Positions 1 to 12,134 are shown, counted from the stretch's first letter. The stretch is DNA of 64,000 nt from Pomphorhynchus laevis (GCA_012934845.2 WNNJ02002550.1:62001-126000); one strand, 5' to 3'. Translations and numbers: made by a program. The notes: generated by a model not told the origin, from the letters alone.

Positions 1-239
1 TGATCAAAAAATAAGGATAAATGTTAATAAATATGATTTTTAGACGCATAGTTTATATGTAGAAATGTGTTGGTACTCGAAACAATGTCAAGAGAAGAAA
101 AAGCAAACACAAAGGACTGTATTTTCTGTTATAAGTAATCCAACTTTTGATGTTGCTGATACCCACCAAGTACGGAAATACAATCTTAATCTGAACACTT
201 TTGTATAGAACACTCTTATATACAAATTTACAGTTAGAA

Positions 240-1015
240 GACAAGGAGATAAAACGAATTGCTGATTGTTATTGTGTGCAGCAAATAATAATGATAATTG
301 ATACTGATTTTGTAAATGCAAATCGAAAAAAAAAAGATTTTGGTATTGGAAAGTAAGTGTAACTGACATCTCTTCACAAAAGGCTCATATAGAGGACGAA
401 AATTTTTGTCCGAAATTAATGATAAGTGAATGTTCATTAGTATAATTTGATCCTTAGTAATCGAGAACCAAGCCATCTGTCAATAAACTCGTGACCTGCT
501 TGAAGATAAATTGTCTGGATCGCTATTTAATAGTTTAAATGAACCAGCAAAATCCGGCTATATATAACGATTCTGGATATTTAAAAATATTAGCTGATTG
601 TTATTGTTGAAGTAAAGATTAATGATAATTGATGCTGATTTTGTATATGCAAATCGAAAAAAAAAGATATTTTGGTTTTGGAAAGTAAATGTAACCGACG
701 TCTCTTCCCAAAAGGCTCATGTAGAGGACAAAAATGTTAATCATAATCAAATAGTTGTTCATTCATGCGTACCTTGTATTATGTAAATGCGAACTTATGG
801 CAAATGTAGTGCGAGTATTTGCATAGAGGGGATTCTTGACCGATATATAATTGACCATCAAAATCCAAATGGATTCTTAATTGCATAAATACTCAATCAA
901 ATATCTCGTGTGTTCGTGAAATATTCGATTGTAGATAACTATACTGTGTTTATAACAAAAATGAAGAGTTCATGAATTATCATTTGGTCTAAGAAGATTA
1001 AACGATAAAAATAGG
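240..1015 (+). repeat. Duplicated block, copy 1 (modules A-B-A-C)
   Basis: This segment shares three modules with 2065-2690. Module A (about 260-410, again at 590-770) contains a run reading TDFVNANRKK. Module B (about 415-590) contains a frame reading TRDLLEDKLSGSLFNSLNE. Module C (about 770-1010) matches the ORF at 2400-2657. Here A occurs twice, so the order is A-B-A-C, against B-A-C in the other copy. The frames in this copy are interrupted more often than those of copy 2. Module B is preceded by a possible splice acceptor and one module A ends in GTAAGT, so the modules could be exons of a duplicated gene. No protein family is recognised. Confidence 0.6.
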
Positions 1016-1019
1016 TTGG

Positions 1020-2060
1020 TATCCGATCGTGTGTTTTCAAACTTTTTATTTATACTTCATGCATTGTTTTAAAATAAAGATAAGAAGTCATCAATAGGAA
1101 CTGGAATATTATCAAGTTTTGTCCACTGTTCTCAAACTCAACATAGTAGCGGATTCCAAAACATGTAATGCTGAAAATGATGCAATTTTAAATTTCGTCT
1201 TTTGTAAATGCTGGATTTTATTAAGAGAAGGTATTGAACCAAATTGATTAAAAAAATTATAGGACGATTGTTAAATAGGCAATTTGGTTCGAATTTGAAA
1301 TTTCTAGGATAAATCTTTTAATTAAGACTGATAATGTTTTAAATATTCAAAAGCTTTAAATGTAAATAAAATTGATATTTAACATAGTAGTTTAACTTAC
1401 ATTTAAATCAACTATAGTGTATTGAATCAACTGAAAAATAAAATTTCGTTTTTATTTTCTTAATGTGAAATCAAACGGGGCTTAACGACTGTATATTTTT
1501 GATATACTTCAAAAGGTTTTCTGTACGCGTTTGTTTGCATGATAAAGATTTTTTAAACACTTAAAATACACGGTGATTGTTTTTGCTACAGAAGTCGAAA
1601 CAAAATATTTTAAAAAGACATTCTTTAATTAGATAGATTTGCATTTTTAGCGAAAATGTTTGGTTCAGGACATGAAATGTAACATTTATAATGATTTAGG
1701 ATTATACACTTTATGTACTATTTCTAAAATATGGGTACTTTTGGTGGAAAATCACGTTTATTGTTTTGAAAATTATTTTTATAATTGCATCTTTTGTAAA
1801 AATTAATAGAAATGTCACAACGTTTCGTATTGCACAGTTTGCTAAAAATATTTGTTTTAAATAACACATACCGTAATTTATAAAACTATTAACTTCCACG
1901 TAAATCATAATCAAATTTATTTGAAAAAAAAAGAAAATATTAAAAGATAAACTTATTTGTAAATAATTTTCACTTACGAAATAAATTGTAAGAAATAAAA
2001 GTTAATTGAAATGCAATTTGTAACTGTAGTGACTATAAAAATGGCATGATAAATAATATT
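1020..2060. other. Intergenic AT-rich DNA, nothing recognised
   Basis: Low-complexity AT-rich sequence separating the two copies of the duplicated block. No ORF with protein-like composition, RNA gene or clear repeat was seen on either strand. Confidence 0.5.
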
Positions 2061-2064
2061 ATTT

Positions 2065-2690
2065 AATTTTTGTCAGAAATTAATGAAGCAAATAAGTGAA
2101 TGTTCAATAGTATAATTTGATCCTTAGTAATCGAGAACCAAGCCATCTGTCAAGAAACTCGTGACCTGCTTGAAGATAAATTGTCTGGATCGCTATTTAA
2201 TAGTTTAAATGAACCAGCAAAATCCGGCTATATATAACGATTCTGGATATTTGAAAAGAATAGCTGATTGTTATTGTTGAAGCAAAGAGTAAGGATAATT
2301 GATACTGATTTTGTAAATGCAAATCGAAAAAAAGATTTTGATATTAGAAAGTAAATGTAACTGACGTTTCTTCACAATATGCTCACATAGAGGACAAAAA
2401 TGTTAATCATAATCCAATGCTTGTTCATTGATGTGTACCTTGCATTATGTAAAATGCGAACTTATGGCAAATGTAGTGCGAGTATTTGCAGAGCATGGAT
2501 TCCTGACCGATATATAATTGGTCAACAAAATCCAAATGGATTCTTAATTGCATTAAGACTCAATCAAATATATTGTGTTCGTGAAATATTCGATTGTAGA
2601 TTACACTACTGTGTTTATAACAAAAATGAAGAGTTCATGAATTATCATTTGGTCTAAGAAGATTAAACGATAAAAATAGGTTAAGATCAG
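2065..2690 (+). repeat. Duplicated block, copy 2 (modules B-A-C)
   Basis: Second copy of the block at 240-1015, with module B (about 2070-2260), module A (about 2260-2410) and module C (about 2410-2680). Similarity is high over long stretches, for example the shared tract from the CCAGCAAAATCCGGC motif onward. This implies a fairly recent segmental duplication. The copies lie in direct orientation about 1.7 kb apart. Confidence 0.6.
2400..2657 (+). CDS. Hypothetical 85-residue ORF in duplicated block
   Basis: An ATG-initiated ORF covering module C of the duplicated block. The product has a hydrophobic start followed by a cysteine-containing stretch (KMRTYGKCSASICRAW) and ends NKNEEFMNYHLV. 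The homologous region of copy 1 (about 770-1010) keeps parts of the same frame (MRTYGKCSASIC, QNPNGFLIA) but is interrupted. That the similarity is clearest in this frame hints at former coding. No family is recognised. It may be a gene fragment, an exon of a longer gene or chance. Confidence 0.2.
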   Translation: MLIIIQCLFIDVYLALCKMRTYGKCSASICRAWIPDRYIIGQQNPNGFLIALRLNQIYCVREIFDCRLHYCVYNKNEEFMNYHLV

Positions 2691-2699
2691 ATCTAAACC

Positions 2700-5100
2700 T
2701 TATTTATAATATAAAATGTTATATAATATTAAATAATATCTAATATTATACATCAAATAGGTTGGGATCCGATGTAAACCCAATTAATAATATTAAATAT
2801 TATATAATATTAGGTAATATTTTATAATATAAATATGATATCTTATTATTTGTAAAATATAATATAGTTCTTTTTGTGTATTTGTACATAATAAATAGTT
2901 AAAATATAACATTGCTATATTAATATAATAATTAATTAAGCAATAATTAATATTATTTCTTATTAATATAATAATGCTCAATTACTCGATTTCAACATTA
3001 ACAGAATCTAGCACTCCCAGGAATTAATATTTGTAATAGATTTTGTTTTTTTGTTATATACTTTTTAAAGTATATTTTGCTTTATAATATATTTTCAATG
3101 TGAGCATATTGGATATAATATGAATATATTATACATTTATAGTATGAGTATATTCAAGATATATTTAAATTATTATAGTATCTGCACTTGAAAAGTATAA
3201 AACAAGATGCACTTTTTGAGAAACATTACAATATTGCTAAAATATTTTGCTATTACTAAAGAATAAATGCTAACCAATCAAGCTGTTACTTTAAAGTGAT
3301 ACACTCGATTATTAAAATTTTATACGTTGTTTTAATTTAAAAGCATCTGAATAGAGTTGCCTTTCCCAATTGGTAAAAATGCAATATCTTGGTCTTTTTA
3401 ATGTCGGGAGATCTACAGAATCACCACTAGGAAATGTAGCATTCCCTTGTTTTATTAAGAGTAATATTGCATTATTTTAAATTCTTTTAAAAAATCAAAT
3501 CAGCTAACTGAGTCTACGTATTTAATATAATTATAAAATAAACAAAACATAATAATGCTAAATCAAAATTTAATGATTAAATAATAAAATTAATAATTGT
3601 TTTTAGATTTTTATAATTTATATCAAGTTAAAAAAAATGAAATTTAAAATAAAAGTCATTGAAATAAGATATAAGAAATAAGATTCATGCTTTAAATAAT
3701 ATTTTGTCAAGATTGTATAGATATGATAATGTTTTGATTAAATATAAATATTTCTTGTTTAAATATGAATATATGCCATCTTCACAACTCCAGCATTTAG
3801 ATATCGAATAAGTACATCATTGTGCAATTTTTTTAATAAGTGTTTATGTTTTAACACTCATTTTGTTAATCAGATTAACCTAAAGTTTTTATACAATTTT
3901 TTTCAAATTTTTTACAAAAGGCATGATGCAAATAAAAGTGAAAATATGTAAAATTGTGAAACTATTATTAAACTTCACTTGTTCATAACGACATGTATTT
4001 GCTGCTACTTTCAATATTGTACTACAATAATAATCTATACAATCTATAAACCTATATATATCGACTAATTTGAATTTTTGACTATTCTTTTTATTTTCAG
4101 ATTGAATAATCCTTGATAATTATATCCCACATGCCACCGAAATATTGAATCGAAATTGTATAATAAATAATTGACTTTTCGCTTATTTGCAATCTTATTA
4201 TATATGATTTGTACATTGTAGATTATTATATTAGTGTAGTTTATTTTTGCATTCTTTAAATGCTGCAATTTTGACGTTAAGTTTGGATGCTAATTTTGAA
4301 GCTACAATTTTAACGGTTAGTAAAAATAATGTAAAATTACGGTTTTCTTCTATGTTATTTAATTAAACACAGCAAATCAGTGAATTTTGTAACACGAAAA
4401 AGCTTCACTAATAATAAGAGTTTATTGAAAAAGTGCACACAGATAAATAGAATAAGACATGATTCAACATAGCTTAATCAAACGACAATCTACCAAAGAA
4501 AAACAAAAATATCAGAATCGCCAACCGTTTTCTTTTTTCTTCTACGGTTTCAAATCCAGGGGGATCTGAACCCCCCCAACCACTCACTAATACATTTATG
4601 TTGATATTAGCTTTACTAATACATGTCGCAGCCTTGTATTACAAAGCTGCAACCTTGCATGCTGCAGCTTTGTAAAAGTTAAACTTTCTTGACTAACTTT
4701 TTTTATGCATCTATACATTATTGAGAAAGAAACAAATACCTTGCATTGCTTAAATTCCACGAAATATATAAATGACAATTATTAAATTTAGGTTGTTTAA
4801 TGACAATAACACCACAGTTGATATCAAGGCCAGTTAGTATTCATTATAAGGGATACAAACTTCAAAAATAAGAGTAGCATGAAGCAGAAATGTAAAGGTT
4901 TGAATCACATAGTAAATCAACAGTTTTATTCTTGAAGATACTGTATTTATACTGTTAAATATAAATATAACAATATTAATCAAATAAATGTAGGAAACAT
5001 AATATAATAACAAACACATAATGTTTATAAGAACAAAATATTGTAAAAATTTTCTATACACGAATTTCAACAGCAATTACCGTCACATCATGTAATAAAT
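2700..5100. other. AT-rich intergenic DNA with one PLE tail remnant
   Basis: Mostly AT-rich low-complexity sequence, with no gene recognised on either strand. Around 3495-3670 there is a remnant of the retroelement tail unit described elsewhere (AACTGAGTCTACGTATTTAA followed by the AAACAAAACATAATAATGC tract), in the minus-element orientation. Confidence 0.5.
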
Positions 5101-5104
5101 TAGT

Positions 5105-5290
5105 AAAAAATTCTATCGTTATTTTAATTATAACGATTTTAGACAAAAAATTCTTTATTCAATCAAGATATTACCTTGATTGAATAAAAAAAATTTCGTC
5201 TAAAATCGTTATAATTAAAATCAAGGTATATACCTTGATTGAATAAAGAATTTAGACCTTGATTGAATAAAAAAAATTCGTCTAAAATAA
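5105..5290. repeat. Foldback (hairpin) sequence
   Basis: Long inverted repeat. An arm at about 5112-5165 (ending TTCTTTATTCAATCAAG) is followed by its reverse complement from about 5172 to 5222 (CTTGATTGAATAAA ... CGTTATAATTAAAA). The CTTGATTGAATAA motif then repeats twice more near 5240 and 5257. Arms of about 50 bp with a very short spacer would form a near-perfect hairpin. It could be a miniature foldback transposon or a local palindrome made by replication slippage. No coding is expected. Confidence 0.7.
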
Positions 5291-5469
5291 TTATAACAAA
5301 ACTAGTGTATACTCTTCTACTATTAAAGAATGCAAGAAAGAAATCAAAAACAAAAATGTCTATTGGATTGACGGCGTACGGATTTTTTAAGACAAAAACT
5401 AAATTAGTATTAGATCGCGCACTGTCTAGAATCTTATTTATTTTCATAGTGTAAAGTAAGTTAGTACCA

Positions 5470-7290
5470 TTGCCTTAAAATGTATTCCAGAAACTACTAG
5501 ATATTGTATAATAGAATATTGGTTTATTAATGTGGCTATTAAATGCATACATCCACTTACAAGCAATTAGATTAAAAGTCTATAATTTTACAAAAAAGAA
5601 AACTAACAAACAGCGTAAGTTTAATCAATGCCAATTGGGTTGATATCACAATCGAGAGTTATTGTTAGTCATGGATACAGGACATGAATGGTATATTTTG
5701 ATAATTTACAGAAGGAGTAAGATTTGCTGAAGTATGAATTATTGAATGGACATTAGGAGAGAAGATGAGTCAGGTGAAGAAGCAAGAAGGAGCAAAATGG
5801 GAGGAATAAATGTTTCGGTAGAGAAAAACATTTTCAAAAACGACAATATGAAAATTATTATTTTATTTCTTTATATATCAATAATATTTATTTTTTAAAC
5901 ATAATTTAAGCATATAAATGTTCAATTATAATACATGTAATTCAAAACAATAAGGAAAACTGTAATTAATGACGTCATTATCCGATTTACGGTAAATTAA
6001 TACAAAAAGATTAGAAATTGAGCAAAATGTTTAAGCAAAAATTCTAATTAAAATCTGCGTAATTTTAGTTAAGAATCGAAACTACAATACGCAGTATTTT
6101 GTATTCAAGTTATTTAAATGCACGTCTCCTAAAGTGCAAGAGAGATTATTAATATTTGTAAAAATAAAGGACGACCGTTTGACGCAAGAGATTTTAAATA
6201 AGCTGACATTTATTTTAATAATAAAATCCCGACCTTATTGCTAACACGGCATCTATAAATACCGTATATGTGATAATTAAAATCACGTTGTTCAATTTAT
6301 CTAGGAAAAATGAAAGTGCTAGAGTAGTGACTTAAAATCTAATATTTCATAATTTTACGTTAAACACAAAATTGACACGCAATTGTTTCCATTGACAACA
6401 ATTGATACGCTTACACAATTATCGAATTAGATTTCATTTATTAACGAATTTTACATTTACAAATTTAATTGAATTAAGATTCTTTGTAATCTCGTAATGA
6501 CCGTATACCCAGTTAGCTATCGATTTTCAGATAAGATTTATTTAAAAAAGCAATTTTTAAATAAATATTCATTAAAAAAATATTTTTTTCATTTTATTAT
6601 GAAAAAATAATTAATTTGTTGTATTAACGAAAATAGCTTTTAAAAGCAAAAATCCAGCAATTATTTGATCTGATTGCATCACCATTTATCAGCAATAATC
6701 TGGTAATCAAAAGACTGATCAAAAGAGCATAATGAGAGCAGGTAAGTAGAAGATTATTACATTATTTGTCTTTTATATATTTAGTAGGTGGCAATTAAGT
6801 TGCGGTAATGCATGCTTGAAACATGGTCAATGATCAATTAAATGGCAATATTGTTCTGCAATTGAATTATCTAATAAGTAATTCATTTAATGGACTTGCT
6901 AAATAAATCAATACAAACTTCAGTAAATTGTTTAAAAGTTAATAAAACAGAGCAGCATATAATTAACAGTTATAAATTGAAAAATTATAAATTAAAAAAT
7001 TTTTGCGTATTTTTTTAAGTTTAGTGGCTTAGATGCTTAAACAAACCTGCTTTTACTTGATTGAACCAAAAATGGCACAATTAATCCATTTACATAAAAT
7101 ATTCTTTATTTGTGCAATTTCTATAATTATCACTGCGATAATCTTTATTTTTCATAGCCGCAATCTAGAATTTACAGAGATCGCATTATCCTAACTGATG
7201 TAAGTGGTGTTTTCATTCCACGAGATAGAGAATGCACGATATAAACATTCCGCGTGGCGACTAGTAAAAAACATGTCATTCTGTTAAAAA
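5470..7290. other. Intergenic AT-rich DNA, nothing recognised
   Basis: No protein-like ORF or structured RNA was recognised. Short stretches are less AT-rich, but nothing in them could be assigned. Confidence 0.4.
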
Positions 7291-7369
7291 CGTTGTGTTA
7301 CTTCGTGTTACTAAGCTAAGACTACTAATATATGCAACCACTGTTGAGTGCTTAATTGTGTGGTTTAGT

Positions 7370-7480
7370 ATGTGGATCTTTTATAGCTCAGCAGAAAATC
7401 TAACACCGGAAGAGGAGGAGAGAATCCGTTACATAATGATGACAAGAAAAATGCCAACGAATAAAAATAATTTTCCCTGA
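7370..7480 (+). CDS. Possible exon or micro-ORF, LTPEEEERI motif
   Basis: A short frame reading SSAENLTPEEEERIRYIM and ending with a stop at 7480. It is preceded by a plausible splice acceptor (TTTTATAG just before CTCAGCAG). The charged helix LTPEEEERIRYIMMTRK loosely resembles the first helix of Rab-binding domains in RIM, rabphilin and piccolo-type proteins (LT-E-E-E-I-x-x-V/I). That resemblance is short and from memory. The longer open frame to the left lacks an ATG and is probably noncoding. This could be the last exon of an unseen plus-strand gene. Confidence 0.2.
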   Translation: MWIFYSSAENLTPEEEERIRYIMMTRKMPTNKNNFP

Positions 7481-7994
7481 TTCTCGGGGAAAAAGCCAGG
7501 ACATGAAAGAAACATATTTATAATTAGTGTTTTTCCATTTGTAGTGTTTTATGAAATAATCGGAAATTGATCTGCTCTTATCAGAGTGATGTGACAATTA
7601 GTGATTTCAATAGCAAGGATACGGAATAATAGGTCATACTTTAATATCCGATATTTAACATTAGGATGAACATTTCCGAACATGAAGCGAACATTAATAA
7701 TTCATTACAGCGAATTGAGAGGAACTTCTCTTTTTAAAATATACTGGCATTTTAAGAAGCAAAGTGATACTTTAATTTAACGTCTTGATTAACGTCAAAC
7801 ATAGCACTTTAAAACCAAAGTAATACTTAAGTTTAACCTCTTGATTAAAGCATATTTTAATTGCTGAATTATTCCTAGACTAGTTTATGCAAAATATTTT
7901 AATCAATCGAAATATCTTAGTGCTAAGAATTTTGAATTAATTGCTGCAGTTATTTTTAGTTTTTCATTTTGAAAAATAAAGATCCGAAAATAAT

Positions 7995-8345
7995 AATTTT
8001 AAATTATCAGATCAGATAACTCAGTGTACTAATAACTTAGTCATAACTAATGCTAATAAATAATAAATAATGCTCATAAATTAATAATTACTTTTATCAA
8101 TTAAAAATCTCAAATTGAAATTTAAACTAAAAGTCATTTTTATGAATTAACTAATAAATAACATACGTTGTATCATAATAAGAATTAGAGGTCATCAGAA
8201 GGAACTGCCATGTTATCAGGTTTCGATCCATATTCTTCAACCCAATATAGCAGCGGGGCCAAGCACGTGCTAATTACGTATTTCCACTGATGAAATTTGA
8301 TTAGCTAAGATCTTATTCTAATACAAAGTATATTGTTTATTATCA
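7995..8345 (-). mobile_element. PLE tail unit remnant
   Basis: One of many copies of the terminal unit of the Penelope-like family in this window. Landmarks on the plus strand are CAGATAACTCAGTGTAC near 8010, the AAAAGTCATTTTTATGAATT tract, TTAGAGGTCATCAGAAGGAA near 8187, CAGGTTTCGATCC near 8218 and the TTATTCTAATACAAAGTATA tract near 8312. The element sense is minus. No coding remains in this copy. Confidence 0.75.
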
Positions 8346-8470
8346 ATTTATATTTTTTATATTTACACGTTACCCAAATTATTAAAGCCTAACCGATTTA
8401 CTACAGTGATATAAACTGAATCATTAAAAATTCTCGTTTCAACATTGTTATCTTAAAATAAGAACAGCAA

Positions 8471-9031
8471 TTATAACAGCGAAGTTTTACGTCTGATTGA
8501 ACGATCCTTTCCAACAAATATATGATTGTTTTTTATATGATTTGAAAGTCTTTCAATTATTTTGCACCATGATTCCTGCTGGGCATCATTGCTGATGCAA
8601 TATTTCTTTAAAGAATCTAAATTAACCTTAAAATGATTTACAGAAGACAGCTTTTTAAGAAGCTTCGATGAATGTTCATTCCACGTACTATTGACTTTAT
8701 CAATTTGTATAACAGATCGACTGACATCTTCAGTATCATGATGACTTTTTTTTCGTTTAAGTGTTGATTTCACGGTTTTAACCGATAATTTTGGTTTGTA
8801 AGGTTTTATTGGAAATACGAAAATGCTTGGGCATGGATTAGGAACATTTGTTAGCTTGGTAAATGTAAGAGTACATTGAGGGTCGTTATATTTTAGCGAA
8901 TTATGAACCCAATCATCACTTGGATTTAATAGAATACCCAAATCTCGGTATGTGCTCACATCGAAGGCATCATTACACACTTGTTTAAAGAACCTTAAAG
9001 AGCTGTATGCAATACATCCAACGCAAAACAT
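8471..9031 (-). CDS. Unrecognised 186-residue protein
   Basis: An uninterrupted ATG-to-stop ORF whose ATG is directly preceded by an in-frame TAA, so the 5' limit of the frame is well defined. Its base composition is less AT-rich than the flanks and its amino-acid use is ordinary (Trp, Cys, Pro, Asp present), which supports real coding. The N-terminal third is cysteine-containing (MFCVGCIAYSSLRFF). The middle has a proline- and lysine-rich segment (VFPIKPYKPKLS) followed by a basic KRKK cluster that could serve nuclear import. The C-terminal third is predicted helical (SLKKYCISNDAQQESWC). No signal peptide or membrane span is seen and no family is recognised. It could be one large exon of a longer gene. 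Confidence 0.55.
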   Translation of the reverse strand: MFCVGCIAYSSLRFFKQVCNDAFDVSTYRDLGILLNPSDDWVHNSLKYNDPQCTLTFTKLTNVPNPCPSIFVFPIKPYKPKLSVKTVKSTLKRKKSHHDTEDVSRSVIQIDKVNSTWNEHSSKLLKKLSSVNHFKVNLDSLKKYCISNDAQQESWCKIIERLSNHIKNNHIFVGKDRSIRRKTSLL

Positions 9032-9039
9032 TTATGACT

Positions 9040-10055
9040 GACACGTATGCTAATAATAAATAATATATTACTAATAAAATAATATATTATTATAAAATAT
9101 TATATAAAATATTATACTATTATATTATTATAAAATAAAATAATATAATATTTTATATTTGGTGTTATAACCAAATTAACCAAATATAACCAAATTAAAC
9201 TTTAATGTTTCAAACAAATTATTTAAAATATATAATAAATAATTGGATAATTTCACTAATTGTTTGTAAATAAAAATGTTACTTTAGAATAAAGATGATA
9301 AAGAAGGTAGTTAACAAAAACTGTATTGCTATATATAAAATTGTATTATATTAAATTATTTTATTAATATCACGAATTCATTTTCGTTTAATAAATGCTG
9401 GGAATTTTGTGACTTAAATTAATCTTTTTAATTCAAGATTTTGTTACATTTAGCTAGAATTAATAATTTTACTTTTCGGACTAAGATTTAGTAATTATCA
9501 CATAATTCTCTTTTAATATTTCCGTCATGCATCGTTTTAATTAATTCACGTAATTTTCATTTTTATTGCAAAATTGCCTTTAACATTTTATTCATTTTTC
9601 AAATTCTACATGCTAATATACCTTCCCCTATTTTAAATCAAGGGTTTAAAAGCCTATCAATTGCTTCACTATTTAGGAAAATGACAATATTAGTAACATT
9701 TGGAGTCAATGGTGTAAACGAAACCTGCTTCCAATTCAATAAAACCACAATTAAGCGTAACGGCGTGATATTTTATTTTACAAGAGAACGATAAACAAGG
9801 AAGCATTTTCTACAAACAAGGATGCGTTCATATTCAGATATGAAAAATGGCAATTATAGGAAATTGACACAAAATAACATCAGACAAGCCAGGTAAAAAT
9901 AATATCTTTCAACAAATTTTATATTTATTAAAATGGTTTTAAAAGCATATAGATTCATGGGTGTATGCTTATATTCAATAGAGTTGGCTTTTGAATAAAT
10001 CAAATTTTAATATTTTTTTTATAATAATATTATATATTTAAAATATTTGATGACA
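9040..10055. other. AT-rich intergenic DNA
   Basis: Simple AT-rich sequence, including a TATTATAAAATAAT-type stretch at about 9055-9165. No gene recognised. Confidence 0.5.
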
Positions 10056-10056
10056 C

Positions 10057-10512
10057 TGCACGTTGTTTTAATCTATAAGCTAACAGTAGTACGCTACATT
10101 TCAGTACTGGTAAGCTTGATCATCTTCTGATTTAATACCTACATTTCACTTTTCTTTTTTTGTTGGCAGACGATCATTCGACTTGTCTGCTTTTATTGAC
10201 ACTTAGATTTAATTAAGGACTATTACATGTTGCAAAATTGCAACATGGTAGATTTAATTTGTTGCAAATTTAATTAAAATCATGTCTGATTTCAATTAAA
10301 TTTGCAAAGCGCAAGACACAAGTCTTTCAATCAATCTAATTGCCAAGAAAAGTAGACGAGTCGAGTGATCGTCATCCAACATTTAAAATGACCAACATTT
10401 AAAATGACCGAAGTGTGAAACGTAGGTATTGGATCAATAGCGTATCAGTTTCACCAATACTGAAATGTAGCGTACTGTTGTTGACTTGTGGGTAGGATTA
10501 AAGCAACGTGCA
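10057..10512. mobile_element. Foldback / MITE-like element with long terminal inverted repeats
   Basis: A 456-bp palindromic unit beginning TGCACGTTGTTTTAATC and ending with the complement GATTAAAGCAACGTGCA. Matching arms continue inward: ACGCTACATTTCAGTACTGG on the left corresponds to CCAATACTGAAATGTAGCGT on the right. Further in, GACGATCATTCGACTTGTCT corresponds to the right-hand AGACGAGTCGAGTGATCGTC. Arms are about 170-200 bp with some divergence. The centre (about 10225-10300) has its own TTGCAAAATTGCAA palindromes. No transposase frame is present, so it would be nonautonomous. No clear target-site duplication was seen. Confidence 0.75.
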
Positions 10513-10519
10513 AAAATTT

Positions 10520-11180
10520 TAATTGTAAAAATTACTGCACAATTATATTAACTTTAAAAGATATTATATATATTATTAAATGTATTCTAGTATTCAAAGC
10601 TTATTTACAAAAAGAGAGTCCATAACATAAAAGCTTCAATCACAACTTTCCATTATTTCTACAACTAAGGATGAATTTAGTAAAATAAATCGCCTAAATG
10701 ATGCATTGCCTTACATTGCCTTTACTTTTGTATATTAAGGCATTGCATGAGTTATGTATTTCCCTACACTAAACAAATGCATCATAATTTTCAAATTTAT
10801 TTTTAAATTTCGGTTTTTAAGATTTCTTTTCAAAAACGCATTTATTTTCATTTCAAAGATGGCAATAAATAAACTTTAGTAAAAATAAAATTGTGCTTAA
10901 GATTAATGCTTTTAGTAAAATCATTCATTTCATTTTATTTCATGGCATCCGAGCCATTGAACTTCTCACAAAGAAGTATAAATATAAAATGGTAATTTCC
11001 AAAGCTTTATCTCAGCCATCCATAATTTCCGCAACAATCAACATGATAATAGCTTTAATAATAAGCGTAAAAATAAGTTACATGTACTACAACAGAAATA
11101 ATACAAAAATGAAAGCAGGCCATATACGAATCCTAAAAATGTATTATGTCTAAAAAACAACAAGCTAAAGAACTCGGAAA
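10520..11180. other. Intergenic DNA, nothing recognised
   Basis: AT-rich DNA. The open frame on the plus strand at about 10893-11153 lacks a convincing start and is rich in Ile, Lys and Met, as expected of AT-rich noncoding sequence. Confidence 0.4.
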
Positions 11181-11189
11181 AATATTATA

Positions 11190-11560
11190 ATAAAGAAATC
11201 CGATAAAGGCTAAAGTGTGGTCTTTAAATGATTACAACAAAAAATCAGAAAGGCAGCTGAATGAAGAGCTACCTTCAATAATTACAACAAGGCAGATGCT
11301 CAAGGAGGAAGCTGGGGCAATTGTATTGGTTACCCTGTAAAGACTAAGAAGCTTCGTCACACTTCGCGATATATGTAACATATGATAGGGCAGTATAAAT
11401 ATGTGTTAAGCCGGACAATAGGAGTTCAGCGATTGTGAATCACGTCTTGGCGAGGGATCGCATGATCAACTTCGAGAAAACAAAGGCTATGTGCTGAAAA
11501 TAGCACATTCAAATCTTATTTCAAATCATAAATGATTGATCGGAAAGTCCTTGCATATTA
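11190..11560 (+). pseudogene. Decayed retroelement coding remnant
   Basis: A less AT-rich island with several short frames in different phases, such as KKSDKG near 11195, MLKEEAGAIVLVTL near 11300 and AIVNHVLARDRMINFEKTKA near 11430. The composition resembles degraded reverse-transcriptase-element coding. It lies upstream of and in the same orientation as the clearer LINE fragment at 12135-12626, so it may belong to the same insertion. Family assignment is uncertain. Confidence 0.35.
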
Positions 11561-12134
11561 GAGCACAGAATAAGCCTATTAGCAATTCTAAGAAGTCTAA
11601 CTAGGTAAAAAATCTACTAGAGGATTTGCAATTACAGGGTTTAATATAAATGCATGTGTGATCCATGTAGTCACGCTACTTTCTTCCGTGCATTTAGTAT
11701 TTAAAGATTTTTTGTCATCCTAAAATTCCAGTGTATGCTTGAAAATGACAAGCAGTTGAAAGCTTTCATTTAAATGATAAATACTCGTGACTATAATTTT
11801 ATTTTCACCAACTTGAAATTTAAGTTCGAAACGAAAACAATTCCAATTGATATAATTATTATACACTGCAAAGATGATCGATTTAAAAGGCAAAGCTAGT
11901 GTTGGATACACTAATAACATTGATTTGCATTAATGACATAATTATAAGATGTAATCATTTGAGAAATCATTATAAGATAATAATATATAATAATAAGATT
12001 AAGATATAATTATATCTTATAATTAATAGTTATAATATTATAATTAATATTATATATTAATTTATATTATAAATATTATATTAATAATATTAATATAATA
12101 TTATTAATATAATATTTAATAATATTATTTCAAT

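Noticed and set aside
8290-8345. Hammerhead on the opposite strand of the PLE tail (CTGATGAAATTTGATTA)
   Set aside because: CTGATGA is present, but no GAAA with a closing stem II follows in the right place, so it is not a hammerhead in this orientation.
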